NCBI GenBank assembly: GCA_023428365.1
Contig: JAEYYQ010000525.1
Span: forward strand, 1-5,726
Direction: 5' to 3'
DNA: 5,726 nucleotides
Source: Pseudomonadota bacterium
GTDB taxonomy: Bacteria > Pseudomonadota > Alphaproteobacteria > Rhizobiales > Hyphomicrobiaceae
Of this stretch, positions 1 through 5,679 are shown piece by piece. The position numbers and the translations under genes were made by a program. Position 1 is the stretch's first letter; every line of letters starts with the position of its first letter. The notes under the pieces are model-generated. The model saw only the letters and a list, made by a program, of their open reading frames with translations, did no database searches and was not told the DNA's origin.

Positions 1-323
1 AGTTCGAGGTCATGAACATCTGCAATCCGCTGGACATTCCGAGTGGGCCGATCCTCTCGATGAAGGAGCTGGCCGAAGAGCTATCACTGCGCGAAACGGG
101 CTCCGTGGTTGAGGTCGATCATCCGACGCGCGGCAAGTATCTGTCGGTCGGCAATCCGATCAAGCTGTCGGCAAGTCCGGCTGATGTGAAGCGGTCTCCG
201 TTGCTCGGTGAGCATACGGATGAAATCCTCTCCAGCGTGCTCGGCTACAGTGCAGACGAAGTCGCTGCCATCAAGGAAGCTGGTGCGACCGAACCACCCA
301 AGAAGCCGATCGCTGCGGAGTAG
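1..323 (+). CDS. frc: Formyl-CoA:oxalate CoA-transferase, C-terminal part (5' end outside the window)
   Basis: This is the last ~107 codons of a class III CoA-transferase. The reading frame is open from base 3 and ends at TAG 321-323. Family members transfer CoA from formyl-CoA to oxalate in the cytoplasm, giving oxalyl-CoA and free formate, and work with oxalyl-CoA decarboxylase. The visible stretch matches the end of E. coli YfdW/Frc as I recall it: [12 protein letters not shown], then [28 protein letters not shown] and [12 protein letters not shown] follow in the same order and spacing. The catalytic Asp and the glycine-rich loop of the family lie upstream and cannot be checked. ATG 12-14 is internal, because FEV precedes it in frame and the protein is normally ~425 aa. 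The tail after the last helix ([10 protein letters not shown]) is a short, probably disordered extension. Downstream formate-handling genes support the oxalate role. Another class III CoA-transferase is possible but less likely. Confidence 0.88.
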   Translation, partial: FEVMNICNPLDIPSGPILSMKELAEELSLRETGSVVEVDHPTRGKYLSVGNPIKLSASPADVKRSPLLGEHTDEILSSVLGYSADEVAAIKEAGATEPPKKPIAAE

Positions 324-333
324 CCTCCCGATC

Positions 334-362
334 CGTCATCCCCGCGAAGGCGGGGATCCAGA
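334..362 (+). repeat. Palindromic intergenic repeat, copy 1 (forward)
   Basis: This 29-bp unit begins CGTCATCCCCGC and ends GGATCCAGA. Its core at 338-357 is a perfect inverted repeat, ATCCCCGC / GCGGGGAT, around a GAAG loop. It starts 10 bp after the frc stop codon. The same unit recurs inverted at 763-790 and in the same orientation at 826-854. There is no T-run after the stem, so it is not a standard terminator. It belongs to the REP-like palindromes common between genes in many proteobacteria. Confidence 0.9.
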
Positions 363-410
363 TCACGTCTTGATGGAGCAACGAGGGGTTCTATTTGCGG
401 AACGCGGGAC

Positions 411-752
411 GTGACCCCTTGTGTTTACATGCTGGCGAGCGGCCGCAATGGCACCCTTTACATCGGTGTCACGAGTTCGTTGGAGGATCGCGTTTCACGA
501 CACAAGCAGGATCTCGTTGAAGGCTTCACGAAGTGCTATGGCGTGCATCAACTAGTTTACTACGAGATGCACGCCACGATGCCGGAAGCCATTCAACGCG
601 AGAAGCAACTGAAGAAGCAACTGAAGAAATGGAATCGTGCCTGGAAGATCAGGATTATCGAACAGATGAATCCCGAGTGGGTTGATCTTTTCGATGAATT
701 TTGGGGTGCTGTGTGCGAAGGACCGGCAGATTTGCAGCATCGCCGGTTTTGA
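411..752 (+). CDS. Small GIY-YIG nuclease superfamily protein
   Basis: This 113-aa protein has a single GIY-YIG domain of the short stand-alone type (YhbQ/UPF0213-like and related), usually ~90-110 aa. The first motif is VYML (residues 5-8) and the second is LYIGVT (16-21, with Y17-I18-G19). They are followed by R27 and H31 in the LxxRxxxH region and a REKQ segment whose E64 is the candidate metal-binding Glu. The GTG at 411 is chosen because the first ATG (429) would remove the VY of the first motif; no good Shine-Dalgarno is visible. Biological roles of this family are poorly known; structure-specific DNA cleavage is the family-level guess. Residues 66-73 contain a KQLK-KQLK duplication from a 12-bp DNA repeat. 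The gene is flanked by inverted palindromic repeats and has lower GC than its neighbours, both consistent with a mobile origin. Confidence 0.85.
   Translation: MTPCVYMLASGRNGTLYIGVTSSLEDRVSRHKQDLVEGFTKCYGVHQLVYYEMHATMPEAIQREKQLKKQLKKWNRAWKIRIIEQMNPEWVDLFDEFWGAVCEGPADLQHRRF
603..626 (+). repeat. Perfect 12-bp tandem duplication inside the GIY-YIG gene
   Basis: The 12-mer AAGCAACTGAAG occurs twice back to back (603-614 and 615-626), adding four residues to the helix that follows the candidate catalytic Glu. From memory, relatives read EKQLKKW or similar with one copy. The frame is kept. Confidence 0.9.
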
Positions 753-762
753 GTGAGGTGAC

Positions 763-790
763 CTAGATTCCCGCCTTCGCGGGAATGACG
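763..790 (-). repeat. Palindromic intergenic repeat, copy 2 (inverted)
   Basis: This is the same unit as at 334-362 in reverse orientation, starting 10 bp after the GIY-YIG stop codon. The core at 767-786 is ATTCCCGC-CTTC-GCGGGAAT, a perfect 8-bp stem. Relative to copies 1 and 3, one position in each arm is changed (ATCCCC to ATTCCC and GGGGAT to GGGAAT), so pairing is retained. The core fits ATTCCC-N8-GGGAAT, the form known as dRS3 in Neisseria. Confidence 0.9.
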
Positions 791-825
791 GGAGAAATGA
801 TTGAAGGGCTGAGTTTCATCCTACT

Positions 826-854
826 CGTCATCCCCGCGTAGGCGGGGATCTAGA
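826..854 (+). repeat. Palindromic intergenic repeat, copy 3 (forward)
   Basis: This is a third copy of the unit, in the orientation of copy 1. The core at 830-849 is ATCCCCGC-GTAG-GCGGGGAT, with the loop changed from GAAG to GTAG. With copy 2, ending 35 bp before, it forms a head-to-head pair in the 197-bp gap between the GIY-YIG and formyltransferase genes. The rest of that gap shows no gene. Confidence 0.9.
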
Positions 855-904
855 CTAGATCGCAAAAGCTTCGACGTGAGAAAATTGAAACCGACCTGAA
901 TGCC

Positions 905-923
905 GAGGATCGGAAAGATCCTC
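905..923. promoter_or_regulatory. Inverted repeat in the leader of the formyltransferase-like gene
   Basis: The sequence is GAGGATC-GGAAA-GATCCTC, a perfect 7-bp stem with a 5-nt loop, 26 bp before the ATG at 950. The following bases are A-rich, not T-rich, so it is not a terminator on either strand. It could be an operator or a leader hairpin. The structure is seen directly; the function is inferred. Confidence 0.45.
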
Positions 924-949
924 AAACGTAAAAACAGAAGGAAATCAAA

Positions 950-1882
950 ATGCGTATCGTTGTCCACGGTCAGGATGCATTCGGCAAAGCCGTGCTTGAG
1001 AAGCTCCTGGCCCGCGGCGAGAACGTTGTTGCCGTCTGCTGCGCGCCCGACAAGGAGGGCAAGGCTCGCGACCCTCTGGCTGCGTTCGCGGAGGAGAAAG
1101 GGTTGCCCGTTCATCAGCCCAAATCGTGGAAGACGCCTGAAGCTCTCGAGCTGATGAAGTCCTTCAACGCTGACGTCTGCCTGATGGCCTATGTGCTGCT
1201 GTTCGTGCCGCAGCCTGTGCTCGATGCGCCGCGGCTGGGGACGTTCCAGTATCACCCCTCGTTGCTGCCGCTGCATCGCGGTCCGTCGTCGATCAACTGG
1301 CCGATCGCTATGGGCAGCACCAAGACCGGCCTGACGATTTTCTGGCCGGATGAGGGCCTCGATGAGGGTCCGATTTTCCTGCAGAAAACTGTCGATATCG
1401 GCCCGGACGAGACGCTCGGCGATGTCTACTTCAAGAAGCTGTTCCCGATGGGCGTCGACGCCATGATGGAAGGCCTTGAGCTGGTCAAGGCTGGCGTTCT
1501 GCTCAAGCATAAGCAGAATCTCGAAGCTGGTTCGTATGAGAGCTGGTTCAAGAAGGGGCTCGCCGAGATCGATTGGTCGAAGACGGCCGCGGAGATCTAC
1601 AACACCATCCGCGCCGCCAACCCGGCTCCGGGAGCCTGGAGCACGATCAAGGACACCAAGGTCGACATCTACGACAGCCGCCGTGGGACGAAGTCCGGCA
1701 AGCCGGGCGAGATTCTCGCGATCTCAGGCGATGGCATCGAAGTCGCTGCCAAGGACGGCTCTATTCTGATCCAGCGCGTCAGGGCCGGCGGTCAGAAGGT
1801 GGCAGCTGCCGAATATGCCGGGAGCGCGGGCTTGTCTGTCGGCGATCTGTTCAGCGCTCCAGCACCAAAGCCGGCAGCCTGA
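950..1882 (+). CDS. Formyltransferase-fold protein resembling the 10-formyl-THF hydrolase domain
   Basis: This 310-aa cytoplasmic protein has an N-terminal formyltransferase domain (about 1-200) and an FMT C-terminal-like domain (about 205-300). Key motifs are HPSLLPLHRGPSSINW (from H102) and FWPDEGLDEG with D138. The His-to-Asp spacing of 36 equals that of both E. coli Fmt (H110/D146) and the hydrolase domain of 10-formyl-THF dehydrogenase ALDH1L1 (H106/D142). Overall wording (VHGQDAFGK, PDKEGKA, YHPSLLP, INW, FPMGVDAM, PGAW) is closer to ALDH1L1 than to Fmt. The residue two before the His, Asn in Fmt and Ile in ALDH1L1, is Gln100 here. There is no aldehyde dehydrogenase domain, so it may hydrolyse or transfer the formyl group of 10-formyl-THF. 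Many annotations would call it methionyl-tRNA formyltransferase, which I doubt. The start is supported by GAAGGA at 937-942, 7 nt before ATG. fhs follows after 53 bp, probably co-transcribed. Confidence 0.85.
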   Translation: MRIVVHGQDAFGKAVLEKLLARGENVVAVCCAPDKEGKARDPLAAFAEEKGLPVHQPKSWKTPEALELMKSFNADVCLMAYVLLFVPQPVLDAPRLGTFQYHPSLLPLHRGPSSINWPIAMGSTKTGLTIFWPDEGLDEGPIFLQKTVDIGPDETLGDVYFKKLFPMGVDAMMEGLELVKAGVLLKHKQNLEAGSYESWFKKGLAEIDWSKTAAEIYNTIRAANPAPGAWSTIKDTKVDIYDSRRGTKSGKPGEILAISGDGIEVAAKDGSILIQRVRAGGQKVAAAEYAGSAGLSVGDLFSAPAPKPAA

Positions 1883-1935
1883 TCCGTCTAAGAAACCAAA
1901 TGCGATAATCGAATTTCCTCCAGGGAGAAGTCTCA

Positions 1936-3609
1936 ATGAGCGTCAGGTCAGATATCGAAATTGCGCGTGATGCCAAAATGAAACCGATCGCAGAGGTCGG
2001 CCAAAAGATCGGAATTCCTGCCGACGCGCTGCTGCAATATGGGCCGACCAAAGCGAAGGTGTCCTTCGATTTCATCAATGCCCAAAAGAGCAAGAAGGAT
2101 GGCAAGCTGATCCTGGTGACGGCGATCAGTCCGACGCCAGCCGGTGAAGGTAAGACGACGACGACCGTTGGTCTCGGCGACGGCCTAAATTTCATCGGCA
2201 AGAAAGCCATGAGCTGTCTGCGCGAGCCCTCGCTCGGACCGTGCTTCGGTGTGAAGGGCGGCGCGGCTGGCGGCGGCTATGCCCAGGTCGTGCCGATGGA
2301 GGACATCAATCTCCACTTCACCGGCGATTTCCATGCCATCACGTCCGCGAACAACCTCCTGGCGGCGATGTTGGATAACCACATTTACTGGGGCAACAGC
2401 CTCGGCATCGATACCCGCCGCATCGCGTGGCGCCGCGTCATGGACATGAACGACCGCGCATTGCGGTCGGTGGTGAACTCGCTCGGCGGCGTGTCGAACG
2501 GCTTCCCGCGTCAGGATGGGTTCGACATCACGGTGGCGTCGGAAGTCATGGCCATCCTGTGCTTGGCGATGGACCTGAAGGATCTGGAGCGTCGCCTCGG
2601 CAACATCGTCGTCGGCTACACGCGCGAAAAGAAGCCGGTGCTTGCGCGCGATCTCAAGGCTGATGGCGCGATGACTGTCCTGCTCAAGGACGCGCTGATG
2701 CCGAACCTCGTGCAGACTTTGGAGAACAACCCGGTGTTCATCCACGGCGGGCCGTTTGCCAACATCGCGCACGGTTGCAACTCGGTGCTCGCAACGAAGA
2801 CGGCGCTCAAGCTCGCTGACTATGTCGTGACCGAAGCAGGCTTCGGTGCGGATCTCGGTGCCGAGAAATTCTTCGACATCAAGTGCCGCAAGGCTGGTCT
2901 GACCCCGTCAGCAGCAGTGATCGTCACCACCGTTCGCGCGCTCAAGATGCACGGCGGTGTCGCGAAGGATGAGCTCAAGGGCGAGAACGTCGCTGCGGTG
3001 AAGAAGGGCGCGGCGAACCTTCAGCGGCATCTGGAAAACGTGAAGAAGTTCGGCGTACCGCCGATCGTCGCCATCAACAAGTTCATCACGGATACCGACG
3101 CCGAGATTGCCGCGATCAAGGAAGTCGCTGAAGCCGCAGGTACGCGCGCCTTCCTGTGCACGCACTGGGCCGATGGTGGTAAGGGAACCCAGGAGCTCGC
3201 CCGTTACGTGGTTGAGATCTGCGAGGGTGGCAAGGCGGACTTCAAGCCGCTCTACGCCGACGAAACGCCGCTATGGGACAAGATCAAGACCATCGCGACC
3301 AGCCTTTACGGTGCGTCCGACATTACGGCCGACTCGTCGGTGCGCAGCCAGATCAAGGATCTGCAGGCCACCTACGGCAACCTGCCGGTTTGCATGGCGA
3401 AGACGCAGTACTCGTTCTCAACGGATCCCAACCTGCGCGGTGCACCGTCCGGTCACGTCGTGCCGATCCGCGAGGTGATCCTGGCCGCAGGTGCAGAATT
3501 CATCGTCGTGGTGTGCGGCGAGATCATGCGCATGCCGGGTCTGCCGCGCGTGCCATCGGCCGAAGTCATCCGCCTGAATGAGGCAGGACAGATCGAAGGT
3601 CTGTTCTAG
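1936..3609 (+). CDS. fhs: Formate-tetrahydrofolate ligase
   Basis: This is a complete 557-aa enzyme, the normal family length (~555-560). It joins formate to tetrahydrofolate with ATP, giving 10-formyl-THF for one-carbon metabolism, and acts in the cytoplasm as a homotetramer in known members. The P-loop TPAGEGKT is at residues 67-74, followed by [23 protein letters not shown] (from R96), [17 protein letters not shown] (124-140) and, further on, the [19 protein letters not shown] segment (here [15 protein letters not shown]). The C-terminal end reads [17 protein letters not shown]. No frameshift or missing motif is seen. The ATG at 1936 has a purine-rich AGGGAGAAG (1922-1930) just upstream. 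Formate could come from the oxalate-degrading Frc upstream, and the formyltransferase-like gene 53 bp before would act on the product. The transcription unit ends at the hairpin at 3636-3674. The synonym ftfL is used in methylotrophs. Confidence 0.97.
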   Translation: MSVRSDIEIARDAKMKPIAEVGQKIGIPADALLQYGPTKAKVSFDFINAQKSKKDGKLILVTAISPTPAGEGKTTTTVGLGDGLNFIGKKAMSCLREPSLGPCFGVKGGAAGGGYAQVVPMEDINLHFTGDFHAITSANNLLAAMLDNHIYWGNSLGIDTRRIAWRRVMDMNDRALRSVVNSLGGVSNGFPRQDGFDITVASEVMAILCLAMDLKDLERRLGNIVVGYTREKKPVLARDLKADGAMTVLLKDALMPNLVQTLENNPVFIHGGPFANIAHGCNSVLATKTALKLADYVVTEAGFGADLGAEKFFDIKCRKAGLTPSAAVIVTTVRALKMHGGVAKDELKGENVAAVKKGAANLQRHLENVKKFGVPPIVAINKFITDTDAEIAAIKEVAEAAGTRAFLCTHWADGGKGTQELARYVVEICEGGKADFKPLYADETPLWDKIKTIATSLYGASDITADSSVRSQIKDLQATYGNLPVCMAKTQYSFSTDPNLRGAPSGHVVPIREVILAAGAEFIVVVCGEIMRMPGLPRVPSAEVIRLNEAGQIEGLF

Positions 3610-3635
3610 GCGATAACGACTCCCCCGAGGTGGGT

Positions 3636-3674
3636 AAGGTCCCGGACGTGCACTGCGCGTCGGGGACCTTTTTT
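3636..3674 (+). terminator. Rho-independent terminator after fhs
   Basis: The left arm is AAGGTCCCGGACG (3636-3648) and the right arm is CGTCGGGGACCTT (3658-3670), pairing over 13 positions with one G-G mismatch, around a 9-nt loop. Six T residues (3669-3674) follow, then GTTT. It starts 27 bp after the fhs stop. The opposite strand has only a two-base T-run beside the stem, so it should work mainly for the + strand, although the SDR gene converges on it from the right. Confidence 0.9.
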
Positions 3675-3689
3675 GTTTCCAGGGTGACG

Positions 3690-4469
3690 TTAGAGTGTCC
3701 CGGGGAACAAGCCGCCGTCGATGACGATATTCTGGCCGGTGATATACCCGCCCTGTACGGAGCAAAGGAACGCTGCCGTCGCACCGAACTCTTCCGCGGT
3801 TCCGAAGCGCTTGGCTGGCGTTTCCAGTCTGCGCGCCTCGTAAGCGGCTTCAAACGTCTTGCCGGTGGACTCAGCCATCTTCATCGTCGATGACCGCAGG
3901 CGGTCGGTATCGAACGGCCCTGGCAGTAGTGCGTTGATCGTCACGTTGTTGCCAACCGTCTTGCGGGCGAGCGCGGCCACCGCACCTGTCAGACCGGCAC
4001 GTGCGCCGTTGGAGAGTTCCAGCACCGGGATAGGCGCTTTCACTGATGCGCTGGTGATGTTGACGATGCGTCCAAAGCCGCGATCCATCATGCCATAGAC
4101 AGTGGCATGGATCAGGGCGATCGGCGTCAGCATGTTGCCTTCGACGGCCTTGCGCCAGTCATCGAGCGAGAAATTTTTGAAATCTCCTGGCGGCGGACCG
4201 CCCGCGTTGTTGATCAGGATATCCGGGTTCGGACATGCCGCCAGCAGTGTCTTGCGTCCCTCTTCGGTCGTCACATCGCAAGCGATAGCCGTGACCTGCG
4301 GCGCGCCGAGCTTGCGGAGTTCGGCCGCCGCTGCGTCCAATGCCTCCTTGCCGCGTGCGCAGATCGTCAGGTTGACGCCTTCGCGCGCGAGGGCCTCAGC
4401 GCAGCCCTTGCCCAATCCCTTGGATGCTGCACAAACAATTGCTGACTTACCTTTGAGGCCGAGGTCCAT
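3690..4469 (-). CDS. SDR-fold protein with altered catalytic and cofactor motifs (BKR-like)
   Basis: This 259-aa protein has a short-chain dehydrogenase/reductase fold of classical length: D65, NNAG at 87-90, the VEGNM region, IVNITSAS with S140, a PGPFDTDR loop, and a C-terminal YITGQNIVIDGG. The annotated relatives are 3-oxoacyl-ACP reductase-like oxidoreductases. The TGxxxGxG motif reads CAASKGLG (13-20), with Ala14 in place of the first Gly. Thirteen residues after S140, where FabG has Tyr, this protein has Ser153, and the Lys position is Arg157 (SNGAR for YxxxK). A conserved-domain subgroup described as BKR-like lacks the exact cofactor motif and tetrad, and this protein probably belongs there; its substrate is unknown. 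The ATG at 4469 has AAGGGA upstream. It follows corA on the same strand after 68 bp and ends 80 bp from fhs, convergently. Confidence 0.88.
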   Translation of the reverse strand: MDLGLKGKSAIVCAASKGLGKGCAEALAREGVNLTICARGKEALDAAAAELRKLGAPQVTAIACDVTTEEGRKTLLAACPNPDILINNAGGPPPGDFKNFSLDDWRKAVEGNMLTPIALIHATVYGMMDRGFGRIVNITSASVKAPIPVLELSNGARAGLTGAVAALARKTVGNNVTINALLPGPFDTDRLRSSTMKMAESTGKTFEAAYEARRLETPAKRFGTAEEFGATAAFLCSVQGGYITGQNIVIDGGLFPGTL

Positions 4470-4481
4470 ATTTCCATCCCT

Positions 4482-4499
4482 TGTTGGTGATTACCAACA
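4482..4499. promoter_or_regulatory. 18-bp palindrome upstream of the SDR gene, possible operator
   Basis: The sequence is TGTTGGT-GATT-ACCAACA, with perfect 7-bp arms, ending 12 bp before the SDR start codon. The symmetry and position suit a repressor site overlapping the translation start region. The TTGGT/ACCAA half-sites recall those of GntR-type regulators such as PdhR, but the spacer here is 4 rather than 3 bp, so I do not assign a family. It could also form an RNA hairpin in a corA-SDR read-through transcript. Confidence 0.45.
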
Positions 4500-4504
4500 G
4501 CCTA

Positions 4505-4518
4505 CGGGCACGCGCCCG
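4505..4518. other. Short GC-only hairpin between corA and the SDR gene
   Basis: The sequence is CGGGC-ACGC-GCCCG, a 5-bp all-GC stem 19 bp after the corA stop in the - strand direction. No T-run follows on the - strand, so at best it is a weak or rho-assisted stop. It lies five bases from the 18-bp palindrome at 4482-4499. Confidence 0.3.
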
Positions 4519-4537
4519 AGCTGTCGACTGGATGTCG

Positions 4538-5503
4538 CTACAGCCAGCCTTTGTGGCGGAAGAACAGGAACGGCAGCACGGCCGAGAGCACCATCAGCAC
4601 GAGCGCCATGGGGTATCCGTAGTCCCAGGCCAATTCCGGCATGAACTGGAAATTCATACCGTAGATGGACGCCACCAGCGTCGGCGGCAGCAGCACCACG
4701 GCGACGACAGAGAAGAGCTTGATGATCTGGTTCTGTTCGATCGAGACCAACCCGAGTGACGCGTCGAGCATGAAGGTCACGCGCGAGTTCAGATATCCCA
4801 CGTGATCAGCAAGGGATTGCACGTCGCGCGCTTCGGTCTTGATCTGCTCCCGGATCGTCTTCGAGTCTTTGCGTTGCTGCGCGATGTTCATGAGGTAGGT
4901 GAGCACCCGGCCCAGCGACAAAAGGCTTTCTCGGGCCTTCGATGTGATTTCTCCGCTCCGGCCGATTTCCTTCAGGATGATATCGAACCGCTTGGATTGG
5001 CTGCCCGCGCCGGTCTTCGTATCGAAAATACTCTGAGCCAGCTTCTCGGTGTCGGCCTGCAGCCGCTCGATCAGATCCGATGCGCGATCGATGATCGACT
5101 CCATCAGCCCCAACATGATCGAGATCGGTGTATTGCAATCGGCATCGCCCTTGGCGGCGCGCGTGAGAAACAGTGCAAACGACCGGGGATCCGCATAGCG
5201 CACCGTGATGAGACGACCCTCGGTCAGGATGAAGGTTATGGTGGCCGCCTTCGGATCGGGCATATCGATCTGATGCAGAACGGTTGCGGTCATGAAGTAG
5301 GCGCCGGATTCCTGATAGAGCCGGCTGGAAACTTCGATCTCGGCCATCTCTTCGCGCGTGGGGATGGAGAGCCCAAATTCACGTTCAACGAAGGCTTCCT
5401 CGTCTTTGGTGGGATTGAGCATGTCGATCCAGACGGCATCGCGCGGCGCGGACGCGTCGCATTGGGCGAGTCCCATCGCTTGAGACTGATAGGCGGTTAG
5501 CAT
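4538..5503 (-). CDS. corA: CorA-family magnesium/divalent cation transporter
   Basis: This 321-aa inner-membrane channel protein belongs to the CorA family (usual length ~315-325), which carries Mg2+ and sometimes Co2+ or Ni2+ as a homopentamer. Residues 1 to about 150 form the cytoplasmic alpha/beta domain (VWIDMLNPTKDEEAFVE early on). A long charged helical region follows to about 260, with LMNIAQQRKDSKTIREQIKT. Then come TM1 (about 263-281), the signature YGMNF with GMN at 282-284, a short acidic loop (MPELAWDYGYP), TM2 (about 297-316) and the basic tail FFRHKGWL. The ATG at 5503 has AAAAGGA 7 nt upstream; Met10 is an alternative start with less support. The neighbouring SDR gene downstream on the same strand may be co-transcribed, but a functional link is not evident. 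No riboswitch-like leader is obvious in the short upstream region. Whether it exports or imports cannot be told from sequence. Confidence 0.95.
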   Translation of the reverse strand: MLTAYQSQAMGLAQCDASAPRDAVWIDMLNPTKDEEAFVEREFGLSIPTREEMAEIEVSSRLYQESGAYFMTATVLHQIDMPDPKAATITFILTEGRLITVRYADPRSFALFLTRAAKGDADCNTPISIMLGLMESIIDRASDLIERLQADTEKLAQSIFDTKTGAGSQSKRFDIILKEIGRSGEITSKARESLLSLGRVLTYLMNIAQQRKDSKTIREQIKTEARDVQSLADHVGYLNSRVTFMLDASLGLVSIEQNQIIKLFSVVAVVLLPPTLVASIYGMNFQFMPELAWDYGYPMALVLMVLSAVLPFLFFRHKGWL

Positions 5504-5618
5504 GCCTCGATCCTTTTAACCTCAATCCGCTCAGTCGCTTGCGTCACGTCGGGATGACCGAAGGCAGCGGTCAACGCAAGGCTCTGCGATGAAATGCGTC
5601 GAAAGGTCTATTGTCCTC

Positions 5619-5657
5619 CTTGAATATTTCAAGTCAAAGTCACAACTGAAGGTTTCA
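5619..5657. promoter_or_regulatory. Two related dyads, TGAA-N3-TTCA, in the divergent intergenic region
   Basis: The first dyad is CTTGAA-TAT-TTCAAG (5619-5633), a perfect 6-bp inverted repeat. The second is TGAA-GGT-TTCA (5647-5657). Both share TGAA-N3-TTCAA and their starts are 26 bp apart. They lie 22 bp or more before the ATG at 5680 and more than 110 bp before corA, so if they bind a regulator the right-hand gene is the likelier target. The rest of 5504-5679 shows no convincing promoter by eye. Confidence 0.35.
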
Positions 5658-5663
5658 ACTACG

Positions 5664-5678
5664 GAAAGGAGGTGATCC
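5664..5678 (+). promoter_or_regulatory. Very long Shine-Dalgarno sequence
   Basis: GAAAGGAGGTGATCC pairs with the 3' tail of alphaproteobacterial 16S rRNA (GGATCACCTCCTTTC) over about 15 nt. GGAGG ends 7 nt before the ATG at 5680, an ideal spacing. It decides the start of the right-edge gene. Confidence 0.85.
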
Positions 5679-5679
5679 G

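Larger units (their letters stand above)
334..790 (+). mobile_element. Putative repeat-bounded cassette carrying a GIY-YIG gene
   Basis: The ~457-bp segment runs from palindromic repeat copy 1 to copy 2, which is in inverted orientation, and holds a single gene (GIY-YIG nuclease-like, 411-752). Hand count gives about 51% GC for the gene, against roughly 60% or more in lines sampled from the flanking metabolic genes. The segment separates frc from the two formyl-folate genes. No transposase, target-site duplication or other end structure is visible, so mobility is inferred from layout and composition only. The alternative is that the repeats arrived independently of the gene. Confidence 0.35.

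Noticed and set aside
338..357. Repeat copy 1 as terminator of frc
   Set aside because: The stem is strong but has no T-run on either side; rho-independent termination is not supported.
334..854. Three repeat copies as a possible CRISPR array
   Set aside because: Orientation is mixed, spacing is unequal (about 400 and 35 bp), and a gene lies between copies 1 and 2.
821..1510. Long - strand open frame (229 codons) across the formyltransferase gene
   Set aside because: It is antisense to a protein with clear family motifs and starts within that gene; its translation shows no recognisable domain, and it runs into the palindromic repeat.
2185..2772. Long - strand open frame (195 codons) inside fhs
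   Set aside because: It is a shadow of the fhs frame, rich in Arg, His and Ala as expected from antisense of a high-GC gene, with no motif.
3630..3893. + strand small open frame starting in the fhs terminator
   Set aside because: Its start lies just before the terminator hairpin and the rest is antisense to the SDR gene, with no ribosome binding site.
4802..5500. + strand open frame of 232 codons opposite corA
   Set aside because: corA has full-length family similarity including GMN and two membrane segments; the opposite frame shows no domain.
5608..5637. Possible - strand promoter for corA with TTGACT at 5632-5637
   Set aside because: The -35-like hexamer is good, but at 18 bp the -10 position reads CAATAG, only two matches to the consensus, and the alternative spacing is no better.
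5664..5678. Possible 3' end of a 16S rRNA gene on the - strand
   Set aside because: The reverse complement does match the 16S tail, but neighbouring bases show no 16S helix 45 sequence, and the match is placed ideally before an ATG, so a Shine-Dalgarno explains it.
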